Origin: Bacteroidaceae bacterium
GTDB lineage: Bacteria; Bacteroidota; Bacteroidia; Bacteroidales; Bacteroidaceae
Reading direction: 5' to 3'
Assembly: GCA_017408685.1 (NCBI GenBank)
Contig: JAFQUE010000092.1
Coordinates: forward strand, 1 to 64,000
DNA length: 64,000 nt
A program made the translations under genes and the position numbers. Positions 45,159 through 53,714 of the stretch are shown here, one piece after another (the stretch's first letter is position 1; each line of letters opens with the position of its first letter). Below the pieces are notes generated by a model. It was not told where the DNA came from, searched no databases, and was given only the letters and a program-made list of their open reading frames with translations.

Positions 45159-47006
45159 TTACTTGATACCCAATTTTTCATTCAATGCCTTGAGTGTCTC
45201 AAGTACATTGACTCTCACATGTATGAAGTTCTCAATGCCGGCTTTCTGCAGTTCTTCGCTGCATGCCGGGGCACCGGCAACAATGAATATTGCCTTGCCT
45301 GCAACGGCGTTGAAAGCGGGGATTGCATATTCGGCATACTCGTCGTCGCTCGAGCATATCACAACAATGTCGGCTTTGGCTTCCATGGCTGCCTTTACAC
45401 CCTCTTCGACACTCTTGAACCCGAGGTTGTCAATTACTTCATAGCCTGCTGCCGCAAGGAAGTTGCATGAGAACTGTGCTCTTGCTTGGCGCATTGCAAG
45501 GTTACCTATTGTGAGCATGAATGCCTTTGGACGGCGTCCGCTCTCTTCGGTCGCCAGGCGCAACTGCTCGAACTCCTCGCCCAGGCGTTGTGCCACCAAT
45601 TTGCTGTCATTGTCGCAGTGGTTATGGCAACCGCACCCGCATGTTGCCTCCAACGGGCGGCGCCCCTCGCTCTGTTCGCTGAAATTGGGGTACTGGTTTG
45701 TGCCGAGCAAAATCTCCTTGCGCTTTGCCAAGGCTGTGCGGCGCTTGTTGCCCGAGGCTTCGACCTCGTTCTTTATACGACCCTCCTTCACGGCCTTGTG
45801 GAAACCGCCGGCCTCCTCAATGGCAAGGAACTGTTTCCATGCCTCGGCGGCAATGGAGGCGGTAAGGTTCTCTATGTAATATGAACCGCCCGCGGGGTCG
45901 GCAACCTTGTCGAGGTGGCTCTCGTGTTTGAGTATAAGTTGCTGGTTCTTTGCTATGCGTTCGGCAAATTCGGTTGGTGTTTCGTATACAGAATCGAACG
46001 GTGATACGGTTATTGCCTCAACGCCTGCTATTGCCGCACTCATGGCCTCGGTCTGTGTGCGGAGCATGTTCACATAGGGGTCGAAAAGTGTGAGGTTGAA
46101 CCTCGATGTCTCGGCATGTATAATCATCTTGCATGCGCATTTGCACTCGGGAGCGTACTGCTCGACAATCTTTGCCCATAGCATGCGTGCCGCACGGAAC
46201 TTGGCAATTTCCATGAAGAAATTGCTTGAAATGCCCATGTTGAACCTTATGCTCTTGGCAATTCTGTCAACGGGTATCCCTGCTTCAGTGGCAGCGTTCA
46301 GGTATTCGTTGCCCCAGGCAAGCGCGCACGCGAGTTCCTGTGTGATGTATGCGCCGGCATTGCACACTCCTGCGCTGTTCACTGCAATGCAACGGTAGCG
46401 TGGCAGTTCCTCAAGGATGTCCATGAGTTCCTTTACTGTATCGATGTACCCTTCAATGACCTTGCCGGCATAGAGTTCTTTGCCTATCGGGTCATATTCT
46501 ACCGAACCTCTTGTTGCCGAGAGGTCGAAACCGCGTTGCTTGTAATAGTCGACCAACTGTGCAGCGAACACCTTTACCTTGCCCACGCATACGTTGAAGT
46601 TCAGTTCGGTCTTTTCTGCGTCAATGCCGTCGAGAAGTGTCGGTATATATTCGGGAGTGACCATCTTCCCGTGTACCCTGAAGACAATGGATGTTACACC
46701 GTCCTCAATCATCTTCTTTGCCTTGGCGTTGGCCTCCTCGGCTGTGGGCACATCAATGCTCTGGCGTATGAGCCAGTTGTTGCAGTCACTGTTGCCACGT
46801 GTGTAGGGGAACTTGCCGGGCACGGCACCGGTGCAACCGGCGGGAAGGTCTTCTTTGCGGTAGAACGGGTTTACGTTGAAACCCTCATCTGTTCTCCAAA
46901 TCATCTTCTTGTCATAGTCGGCGCCTTTGAGGTCCTCGACTATCTTCTCTTTCCAGTTCTCTGATGATACCGGCGAGAATTCGCTGAATAGCCTCTCTTT
47001 TTCCAT
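45159..47006 (-). CDS. mutA: Methylmalonyl-CoA mutase, small subunit
   Basis: Non-catalytic partner of MutB, about 615 residues from the ATG at 47006; the frame further up crosses the promoter. Same barrel-plus-cobalamin-fold outline, but the DxHxxG cobalt motif is replaced by [10 protein letters not shown], as expected for the subunit that does not bind B12. The linker between the halves contains the run [12 protein letters not shown] (about residues 470-481), a possible metal site I do not know from this family. Promoter at 47039-47069. Confidence 0.95.
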   Translation of the reverse strand: MEKERLFSEFSPVSSENWKEKIVEDLKGADYDKKMIWRTDEGFNVNPFYRKEDLPAGCTGAVPGKFPYTRGNSDCNNWLIRQSIDVPTAEEANAKAKKMIEDGVTSIVFRVHGKMVTPEYIPTLLDGIDAEKTELNFNVCVGKVKVFAAQLVDYYKQRGFDLSATRGSVEYDPIGKELYAGKVIEGYIDTVKELMDILEELPRYRCIAVNSAGVCNAGAYITQELACALAWGNEYLNAATEAGIPVDRIAKSIRFNMGISSNFFMEIAKFRAARMLWAKIVEQYAPECKCACKMIIHAETSRFNLTLFDPYVNMLRTQTEAMSAAIAGVEAITVSPFDSVYETPTEFAERIAKNQQLILKHESHLDKVADPAGGSYYIENLTASIAAEAWKQFLAIEEAGGFHKAVKEGRIKNEVEASGNKRRTALAKRKEILLGTNQYPNFSEQSEGRRPLEATCGCGCHNHCDNDSKLVAQRLGEEFEQLRLATEESGRRPKAFMLTIGNLAMRQARAQFSCNFLAAAGYEVIDNLGFKSVEEGVKAAMEAKADIVVICSSDDEYAEYAIPAFNAVAGKAIFIVAGAPACSEELQKAGIENFIHVRVNVLETLKALNEKLGIK

Positions 47007-47038
47007 ATTATGAATGTTGTAAGTTTCTCTCGATAGGG

Positions 47039-47069
47039 CAAACATACAACATTTTTTGAACAAAGCAAA
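47039..47069 (-). promoter_or_regulatory. Promoter of mutAB, overlapping the topB terminator
   Basis: Minus strand: TTTG (47066-47069), 19-nt spacer, TATGTTTG (47039-47046). The -33 box is made by the T-run of the upstream terminator stem. Leader about 26 nt. Confidence 0.75.
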
Positions 47070-47095
47070 AAAAACGGAAAAGCCTTTCCGTTTTT
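47070..47095 (-). terminator. Rho-independent terminator of topB
   Basis: AAAAACGGAAA / TTTCCGTTTTT, 11-bp stem (47070-47080 with 47085-47095), 4-nt loop, T-run on the minus strand. It lies 13 nt after the topB stop. Confidence 0.85.
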
Positions 47096-47107
47096 CGTTT
47101 TCATCTT

Positions 47108-48880
47108 TTACAATGTTTTATTGTCGCGGAGCACGTCATTCACAACCTCGTGCAACATGACCTTGAGTTCTTCAATGAATGCCTTGGCCTCGTACTGCCT
47201 CTTTTCGATATCACGCAGTTTCTTCTCCCAGCGGCCTGTCAGTTCGGCACTCTTGAGCAGTTCGTTCCTTATTAGACCCACAAGTTCAATGCCCGTGCTT
47301 GTGGCGGCGATGTTCTTCTTCTCCTTGCGTATGTAGTTGCGTTTGTAGAGTGTTTCTATGATGGCTGCACGTGTTGAGGGGCGTCCGATACCGTTTTCCT
47401 TCATCGCCTCGCGCAGTTCCTCGTCATCGACCAATTTGCCGGCTGTTTCCATTGCGCGCAGCAGTGTGGCCTCAGTGTAAGGCTTGGGTGGCTGGGTCCA
47501 TTTTTCGGCAAGTCCCGGGGTGTGCGGGCCGCTCTCGCCTGCTGTGAATGATGGCAGGACCTTCTCCTTCTCGCCCTCTTTGTCTTCGTTCTGCTCCCCG
47601 GCAAATACAGCGCGCCATCCTTGTTCGGTGATTTCCTTTCCTGTCACCTTGAATTTCACCCCTGCGCTCTCGCCAAGAACGGTGGTGGAGTTGAATTTGC
47701 AGTCGGGGTAGAAGACTGCAATGAAATGTCTTGCCACAAGGTCATATACCTTTCTTTCAAGGTCTGTGAGGCCTTGGGGGTACACTCCGGTGGGTATGAT
47801 TGCATGGTGGTCGGTCACTTTCTTGTTGTCGAACACCTTTTTTGATTTTGCGAGCGGCTTGCCTGCAAGCGGCATTATGAGCGGCTGGTAATCGCGCAGT
47901 CCCTTGAGAATGTTGGCGCATTTGGGATAGATGTCGTCACTAAGGTATGTGGTGTCCACGCGCGGGTAGGTTGTGACTTTCTTCTCGTAGAGTGACTGTA
48001 TCGTCTGCAAGGTGACGTCGGCCGAGAGACCGAACTTCTTGTTGCAGTCGACCTGCAGCGATGTAAGGTCATATAACCTTGGTGGCAGTTCGGTGCCTTT
48101 CTTGGCTGTCACATCGGTAACGGTGAACGGTTGTCCTGTAATCCTTTCAAGTGCTTCACGGCCCTTCTCCTCGCTGTCGTAACGTCCTTCGGTGACGCTG
48201 AATGTGGTGTCGCGGTATACTGTCTTCAATTCCCAATAGGGCTGTGGAACGAAATTCTCAATCTCGAGATGGCGTTTTACTATGAGTGCCAATGTGGGTG
48301 TCTGTACACGTCCAATCGAGAGTACCTGGCGGTTCTTGCCATATTTGAGCGTGTATAGTCTTGTGGCGTTCATACCCAAGAGCCAGTCGCCTATGGCGCG
48401 GCTTAGCCCTGCTTCGTAGAGCGGCTGGTATTCTGTCTGGTCCTTGAGGGTGGCGAATCCTTCGCGTATGGCCTCTTCGGTGAGCGAAGATACCCAAAGG
48501 CGTTTCACGGGGCATTTGGCCCGTGCCTTTTGCATTACCCATCGTTGTATGAGTTCTCCCTCCTGTCCTGCATCACCGCAGTTCACAATGGCGTCGGCTG
48601 CCTGCATTAGGCGTTCGATTATGCCGAACTGTTTCTCGATACCTTTGTCGTCGATGAGTTTTATTCCGAACTTCGGCGGTATCATAGGTAGGCTGCCAAG
48701 ACTCCAGCGCTGCCACATGGGGGTGTAGTCGTGTGGTTCCTTGAGGGTACATAGGTGACCGAAGGTCCAGGTTACTTGGTAACCGTTTCCTTCGTAGTAA
48801 CCGTCATGGCGGCTGCGGGCCCCCACGACATCGGCAATCTCCTTTGCTACACTCGGTTTCTCGGCAATGCAGACAATCAT
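47108..48880 (-). CDS. topB: DNA topoisomerase III (type IA)
   Basis: 590 residues. Toprim domain (1-140) with IAEKPSVAKEIA and NCGDAGQEGELIQRWV; GDWLLGMNATRLYT; the catalytic tyrosine in KKVTTYPRVDTTYLSDD; and the late GIGRPSTRAAIIETLYKRNYI. The protein ends soon after the core, without zinc fingers, as usual for short chromosomal TopB forms. Resolves single-stranded interlinks. It is 12 nt downstream of the secreted nuclease gene and followed by a strong terminator. Confidence 0.95.
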   Translation of the reverse strand: MIVCIAEKPSVAKEIADVVGARSRHDGYYEGNGYQVTWTFGHLCTLKEPHDYTPMWQRWSLGSLPMIPPKFGIKLIDDKGIEKQFGIIERLMQAADAIVNCGDAGQEGELIQRWVMQKARAKCPVKRLWVSSLTEEAIREGFATLKDQTEYQPLYEAGLSRAIGDWLLGMNATRLYTLKYGKNRQVLSIGRVQTPTLALIVKRHLEIENFVPQPYWELKTVYRDTTFSVTEGRYDSEEKGREALERITGQPFTVTDVTAKKGTELPPRLYDLTSLQVDCNKKFGLSADVTLQTIQSLYEKKVTTYPRVDTTYLSDDIYPKCANILKGLRDYQPLIMPLAGKPLAKSKKVFDNKKVTDHHAIIPTGVYPQGLTDLERKVYDLVARHFIAVFYPDCKFNSTTVLGESAGVKFKVTGKEITEQGWRAVFAGEQNEDKEGEKEKVLPSFTAGESGPHTPGLAEKWTQPPKPYTEATLLRAMETAGKLVDDEELREAMKENGIGRPSTRAAIIETLYKRNYIRKEKKNIAATSTGIELVGLIRNELLKSAELTGRWEKKLRDIEKRQYEAKAFIEELKVMLHEVVNDVLRDNKTL

Positions 48881-48892
48881 CTTCTCTGTTGC

Positions 48893-50962
48893 TTATCTTA
48901 TAAGGACTTTCTTGCTGTCAATGATGTATATGCCCGGCTGCAGGCCTGTTGTGGCACCGGCGCGACTCACGTCCTTGCGTAGGAGGGTGCCGGTCAGCGA
49001 GTATACGTTGACGTTCTTTCCCTCTGCTACGGTCACATCAATACCTGTGGCAACGGGTGACTTTGCATATATGTTCACGCTCTTCTGTGTGCCGGTGTAG
49101 CAGGAGAAACGTGGAGAACCTGTGTTGTACTGCAATGTGTTGTGTGTCTTGTCGCCCTGTGACTTGATGACTGCAAGTGCCTCGCTGCCTATTGTTATTG
49201 TCCAGCTGCCGTTGGCGTCAATTTCTGTTGCCGTTGTAATGTAGTTGCTGCTGCTTGACTTGGCTGCAAGGTATCCGTCGCCCACATTGAAGGCGAATGT
49301 GCCTTCGACAACACCGGCCTCAAGAAGAATCTTCTGTGCGTCGGCGGCGAGGTAGGTCACTTTGCCGTTGCTTGTCATCATGTCGGTCTTGTAGCGGTAG
49401 TTGCCGGCGTCGGCCCCCATAACGAAGTTTTCATATGCAATGAGGATTGAATCGCCCACGGTGAGTTGTGCCGCGTCGGTAACAAGGGTGAACGAACCGT
49501 CGGTGAAGTTCCCGTCGTTGCCTTCTGTTCCACCGGTGTTGCCGCCGTCGCCCTCATCGCTACCTCCGCCATTTTCTGTATTGCCGTCGTTCTCGCCTTC
49601 GACTGCAACGAGCTTGAAGTTGTCGACCTCGAATGTCCCGGCCTGTGCAGACGTACCTATGTACTTGAATGCGAACACGACAGCCTTGTCACCCATATAT
49701 GATTCAGGTATTGCAATTTCGTCGGTTGTGGTCTTGTCCCAATTTACGGTATTCTGCGCAGCGGCAAAATCAATGACATCCCATGTGGCGTCGGCAATGT
49801 TGCCGGTGTAGTCACGGCTGATGAGCAGCTGGTTGTATTCCTTCACCTTGCCGGTTGTGCAGTAGCGTATTACGTAGTCGAATGTCAACTTGGCATTTTT
49901 GTCCTTGGTGAAGTCTGCCGGTGCCGAAATGAGCCAACTTTCGGCGTCATGTGCCACGTCGTTATCATCATATGCTGTAACCTCTGCGCACTGGTACTCG
50001 AAAATCCACGGGAAATCCCCTTTCACATTCTTCGGGGTGAAACTTATTGTCTCCTGTTCGAAGTCCTCGAATATCTTCAAATAATAGCCTTCGGGAACTT
50101 CCGGCGTTGTATCATCATCGCCGCCGGTGCTGCCGCCGGTGCCGTCCTCAACATCCCCGTTGAGGTGGAATACATAATTTACGGAATCGCCCCATACATA
50201 GTCGGCCAATTGAGGGTAATCGACATAGGGGTTACGGTTTCCTTGAACAGCATATACTGCATTATTGCGGTTTACCTCCTTCTCGCTTACAGGGTCCTGC
50301 TTGTGCCATTTGAGAAGCAATTCCACAGCCCAAGGCTTAAGGGTGGGGTAGGAACTCTTCTCATAATTCATCCAGGTGTATTCCCAAGTGAGGTCCTGAT
50401 AGCATGTGAACATGTACATGAATACGCGGGCAAAGTCTCCCTTGTATTCGTCGCATGGTTCATAGGCATTCTGGCTGCTGCCGTCGATGTTCGCTTTACC
50501 TACGAACGTTACACCATTGTCCCAACTTACGCTTGTGAGTTCGCCCAGTGGGTAGTTGCTTTTGCGGCTGTTGGCATTCTGGTCCGAAGGGTTCAGGTGG
50601 TGAAGGTCGCAGTAGGCGTTGTTCTTTTCTCCGCCCCACCAACTCTTTGCCACGCTGTGTTCAATGTTCATGCCCGAAACGGCGCTGCCTTTGCTGCCGA
50701 AGTAGCGCTTTTCGTTTGAGTACATGTCAAGCACGCGGCGCTGCCCGTTTTCAATGGCGGCGTCGGTGGTGTAGAACGCACCCCATGTGCTGTTTGTGCC
50801 GCTGCCGTAACTTATCTGCTTGTGGTCCTTGACAAGGTTGTATAGCGCAGTCTTCAATGCCGCTCCTCCCTTTGTACCGTCAATGTCGGTGTAATACTCG
50901 CTTTGAGCCATTGCTGTCACAGCAAGCAACAGCATGAACATTTGTGTAAATAGCCTTTTCAT
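48893..50962 (-). CDS. Secreted endonuclease I family protein with sorting-like C-terminus
   Basis: 689 residues. Signal peptide MKRLFTQMFMLLLAVTAMAQ. Endonuclease I domain about 20-260: NIEHSVAKSWWGGEKNNAYCDLHHLNPSD has the metal and catalytic histidines (the EHxxxxSWW form), then CDEYKGDFARVFMYMFTCY. A beta-sandwich region (about 290-450, EDFEQETISFTPKN, LISAPADFTKDKNA) resembles choice-of-anchor or cleaved-adhesin modules. After a Gly/Glu/Asn-rich linker a second beta domain follows. The end NVYSLTGTLLRKDVSRAGATTGLQPGIYII then KKVLIR looks like a type-A type IX sorting domain. Confidence 0.9.
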   Translation of the reverse strand: MKRLFTQMFMLLLAVTAMAQSEYYTDIDGTKGGAALKTALYNLVKDHKQISYGSGTNSTWGAFYTTDAAIENGQRRVLDMYSNEKRYFGSKGSAVSGMNIEHSVAKSWWGGEKNNAYCDLHHLNPSDQNANSRKSNYPLGELTSVSWDNGVTFVGKANIDGSSQNAYEPCDEYKGDFARVFMYMFTCYQDLTWEYTWMNYEKSSYPTLKPWAVELLLKWHKQDPVSEKEVNRNNAVYAVQGNRNPYVDYPQLADYVWGDSVNYVFHLNGDVEDGTGGSTGGDDDTTPEVPEGYYLKIFEDFEQETISFTPKNVKGDFPWIFEYQCAEVTAYDDNDVAHDAESWLISAPADFTKDKNAKLTFDYVIRYCTTGKVKEYNQLLISRDYTGNIADATWDVIDFAAAQNTVNWDKTTTDEIAIPESYMGDKAVVFAFKYIGTSAQAGTFEVDNFKLVAVEGENDGNTENGGGSDEGDGGNTGGTEGNDGNFTDGSFTLVTDAAQLTVGDSILIAYENFVMGADAGNYRYKTDMMTSNGKVTYLAADAQKILLEAGVVEGTFAFNVGDGYLAAKSSSSNYITTATEIDANGSWTITIGSEALAVIKSQGDKTHNTLQYNTGSPRFSCYTGTQKSVNIYAKSPVATGIDVTVAEGKNVNVYSLTGTLLRKDVSRAGATTGLQPGIYIIDSKKVLIR

Positions 50963-51006
50963 TATAGTATTCTTGTCTGTATTTGCCTTATTGTTGTCAC
51001 GCCTTG

Positions 51007-51037
51007 CAAAGGTACGTTTTTATTGTCTTATATTAAA
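51007..51037 (-). promoter_or_regulatory. Promoter of the secreted nuclease gene
   Basis: Minus strand: TTTA (51034-51037; one mismatch), 19-nt spacer, TACCTTTG (51007-51014). Leader about 38 nt. Confidence 0.6.
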
Positions 51038-51075
51038 ATTATAAGAGGCGGTTTAAATTCCTAAAAAAGTTTTTC

Positions 51076-51576
51076 TTAAGGAAACATTTGTGAAAGTTCA
51101 ATCACTTCAAGGTCTTTAATATCCTTGCCGTCAATGGTGAACTTGACCAATGTGCGTACTTGTTGCCAACCTTGTCGCCCTGCTGCGCCGGGGTTTATGT
51201 GAAGGCAACCGACGGTCTTGTCATACATTATCTTGAGTATGTGCGAGTGCCCCGAAATGAAAAGTTGCGGGCGCTCATTGTAGATATCCTTCCGTATCTT
51301 GGACTCATATCGGCCGGGATAACCGCCGATATGAGTCATAATGACATTGCACTCCTCAATCCTGAACTTGAGAACACCGCTGAAACGTAAACTGAGTTCG
51401 CGCCCGTCGATGTTGCCGCATACGGCGCGTACCGGGCAGTGTGCTTCAAGTTGTTTTATGATTACTTCGCTGCCGATGTCGCCGGCATGCCATATCTCGT
51501 CGCAGTCGGCAAAATGTGTGAGGTATCTGTCGTCCCACCAACTGTGGGTGTCCGAAAGCAACCCAATCCGTTTCAT
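51076..51576 (-). CDS. YfcE/MJ0936-type metallophosphoesterase
   Basis: 166 residues with the calcineurin-like motifs: LLSDTH (6-11), HAGDIGS (30-36), CGNID (53-57), MTHIGG (79-84) and GHSHI (108-112) with NPGA at 127-130. Such small enzymes cleave phosphodiesters in vitro; the natural substrate is unknown. The start overlaps the stop of the cytidylate-kinase-like gene by 4 nt, so it is translationally coupled to it. Last gene of the MATE operon. Confidence 0.92.
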   Translation of the reverse strand: MKRIGLLSDTHSWWDDRYLTHFADCDEIWHAGDIGSEVIIKQLEAHCPVRAVCGNIDGRELSLRFSGVLKFRIEECNVIMTHIGGYPGRYESKIRKDIYNERPQLFISGHSHILKIMYDKTVGCLHINPGAAGRQGWQQVRTLVKFTIDGKDIKDLEVIELSQMFP

Positions 51577-52193
51577 AGTCCGAAACGCTGTCTTATGTAG
51601 TCACAGATGAATTCCGCTGTGCCGTCAATGCCCATGTGCGATGAGTTGATACAAAGGTTGTAACTCTTTGCCTCGCCCCATTTGCCTGTTGAGTAGTAGT
51701 CGTGGTAGTTACGGCGGCGTTTGTCACCTTTTTCTATTGTCTCTATGGCTTGAGCGCGCTCTACATTGTCGTGCTTCATCACATATTTTATACGGTCCTC
51801 ATAGTCGGCCGTTATGAAAATACTTGCCATGCGACGGTGGTCGCGCAGTACATATTCGGCACAGCGTCCAACAATAACACATCCCTCGCGTTCGGCAAGG
51901 TTGCGTATAGCCTCGCTCTGTATCGCAAACAACTGGTCGGAATCCATGCAACTGCCGCCCATGAACAGGTCGGTTATGGCACCGTGTATGCTGAAAATGT
52001 TGCCGGCAAAGGCATTCGATTCGCGTTCGTCGGCATTCTCGAAAATAGTAGTGTCGAGCCCGCTTTCACGCGCGGCAACCTCAAGCAGTTTCTTGTCGTA
52101 GAACTTAATGCCAAGGCGCTTTGCCACTTTCTCGGCTATCTCCTTGCCGCCGCTGCCGAGCTCGCGGCCTATTGCTATTACGAAATTCTCCAT
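51573..52193 (-). CDS. Cytidylate kinase-like family protein
   Basis: 206 residues. The P-loop is the GRELGSGGKEIAEKVAKRLG form (9-28), and VIVGRCAEYVLRD and FITADYEDRIKYVM follow, as in the cytidylate-kinase-like (AAA_26) family, which differs from the true Cmk. The usual DxxD and lid residues are present in part (RRRNYHDYYSTGKWGEAKSYNLCINSS). Substrate unknown; a nucleoside-monophosphate-like molecule is likely. Confidence 0.88.
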   Translation of the reverse strand: MENFVIAIGRELGSGGKEIAEKVAKRLGIKFYDKKLLEVAARESGLDTTIFENADERESNAFAGNIFSIHGAITDLFMGGSCMDSDQLFAIQSEAIRNLAEREGCVIVGRCAEYVLRDHRRMASIFITADYEDRIKYVMKHDNVERAQAIETIEKGDKRRRNYHDYYSTGKWGEAKSYNLCINSSHMGIDGTAEFICDYIRQRFGL

Positions 52194-52203
52194 AATGTCA
52201 TGG

Positions 52204-53592
52204 TTAACTGTTGGTTGTTCCTATGCCTTCCCTTTTCCACTGGCGGAACTGCAAAATGAGCATTATCACAGTGAGCAGGGCTGCTATGATATCTGAAATG
52301 GGCATGCTGTACCAAACTCCTTTTTCACCGATGAAAAGGGGAAGAATGAGCAAAAGAGGTATGAGCAGCAACACCTGTCGGGTGAGCGAGAGGAATATTG
52401 ACTTGTTCACCAGTCCCACGCTCTGGAAGAAGTTGGTTGTCACCAACTGGAATCCTATGAAAGGCATGAATGTACACATAATCCTCATTGCCCATGCCGC
52501 ATGCTCAATGAGTCTTGGGTCGGTGGTGAAGGCATGTGCTACGGTCTCCGGCATGAATTCGCATATGAGGAATCCTATGGTGGTCACCAGTGTGGCCCAG
52601 AATATTGTGAGCATTAGTGTACTCTTGACCCTGTCGTGGCGTTTGGCACCATAGTTGTAGCCTACTATCGGCTGCATGCCTTGTGTGAGGCCCAGGACAA
52701 CCATCACAAAGATGAACTGCATGCGGTTGGCAATACCGTAGGCGGCAATGGAGATATCTCCATCCTCGCCATAATTGCGCAGTCCTTTGTTTATAATGAT
52801 TACAACAATACATGCGGCTGCATTTATGAAGAATGGTGACATGCCGATACTGAGTATTCCCTTGACAATGCCGGCTTTCAGCTTGTATATGCCCTTTTGC
52901 AGGTGCAGCAATTCGTCGGGGTTGCTGAGCAGTTTGATTTGCCACATCAGCGTAGTGCATTGCGCCAATATGGTAGCAAGGGCGGCGCCCCTTATTCCCC
53001 AACCGAGGACGTAGATGAAAAGCGGTGCAAGGATAATGTTCATCACCACCGTTATTATTGTGGCATACATGGCTTGCTTGGGGTGCCCCGATGAACGCAA
53101 TGCCGCGTTTATACCGAAATAGAGGTGTGTGACTACATTTCCAAGCAGGATAATCTCCATGAAGTCTCTTGCAAAAGGCAACGTGGCCTCGCTGGCGCCG
53201 AAGAAGAAGAGAATGTCATCAAGGAAAATGAATGAGACGGCGGCAAAGAGTACGCCCACAATAATGTTCAGGGTAACCAGGTTGCCAAGTATGTGCTTGG
53301 CCGAATCGTAGTCTCTCTGCCCCAGACGCACCGACAACTGCGTGGCACCTCCCACTCCTACCATGGCACCGAACGCGGCCGAAAGGTTCATGAAGGGAAA
53401 TGTTGTGGCAAGGCCGGATATGGCCTCGGCGCCAACATCGGGAATGTGTCCTATGAACACGCTGTCAATCATGTTGTAGATTGAAGCCGCTGTCTGCGCA
53501 ATGATGGCCGGAATGGCATATTGCATGAGCAGTTTGCTCACTTTTTCTGTCCCCAGTTCGGTAGGGACTCTTCGTACACTGTTATTGCTCAT
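52204..53592 (-). CDS. MATE family efflux transporter
   Basis: 462 residues, twelve transmembrane segments in two repeats (LMQYAIPAIIAQTAASIYNMIDSVFIG and IVKGILSIGMSPFFINAAACIVVIIIN). Sequence features (GAEAISGLATTFPFMNLSAAFGAMVGVGGATQLS; GLTQGMQPIVGYNYGAKRHDRV) place it in the DinF/NorM-type drug and metabolite exporters rather than polysaccharide flippases. Starts a minus-strand operon with the kinase-like and phosphoesterase genes. Confidence 0.94.
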   Translation of the reverse strand: MSNNSVRRVPTELGTEKVSKLLMQYAIPAIIAQTAASIYNMIDSVFIGHIPDVGAEAISGLATTFPFMNLSAAFGAMVGVGGATQLSVRLGQRDYDSAKHILGNLVTLNIIVGVLFAAVSFIFLDDILFFFGASEATLPFARDFMEIILLGNVVTHLYFGINAALRSSGHPKQAMYATIITVVMNIILAPLFIYVLGWGIRGAALATILAQCTTLMWQIKLLSNPDELLHLQKGIYKLKAGIVKGILSIGMSPFFINAAACIVVIIINKGLRNYGEDGDISIAAYGIANRMQFIFVMVVLGLTQGMQPIVGYNYGAKRHDRVKSTLMLTIFWATLVTTIGFLICEFMPETVAHAFTTDPRLIEHAAWAMRIMCTFMPFIGFQLVTTNFFQSVGLVNKSIFLSLTRQVLLLIPLLLILPLFIGEKGVWYSMPISDIIAALLTVIMLILQFRQWKREGIGTTNS

Positions 53593-53631
53593 AAAAAACT
53601 GTAAAACGGACTGTCATATTGCAAAAATGAC

Positions 53632-53639
53632 TATTTTTG
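53632..53639 (+). promoter_or_regulatory. Probable -7 element of mnmA
   Basis: TATTTTTG, full match, 75 nt before the ATG; no clear -33 box. Confidence 0.45.
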
Positions 53640-53668
53640 CGTTGGATATGACATTTGTATATCTGTTG

Positions 53669-53676
53669 CAAAGTTA
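53669..53676 (-). promoter_or_regulatory. Probable -7 element of the MATE gene
   Basis: TAACTTTG on the minus strand, full match; TTTC is found 17 nt upstream. It lies beyond the mnmA -7 element, so the two transcripts overlap at their 5' ends. Confidence 0.5.
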
Positions 53677-53714
53677 GGAATTTTTTTTGACAGGAAACGG
53701 TTGTTGCAGTATTT

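Noticed and set aside
52204-53592. Second polysaccharide flippase
   Set aside because: Motifs and operon partners fit drug/metabolite MATE exporters; it is far from the capsule operon.
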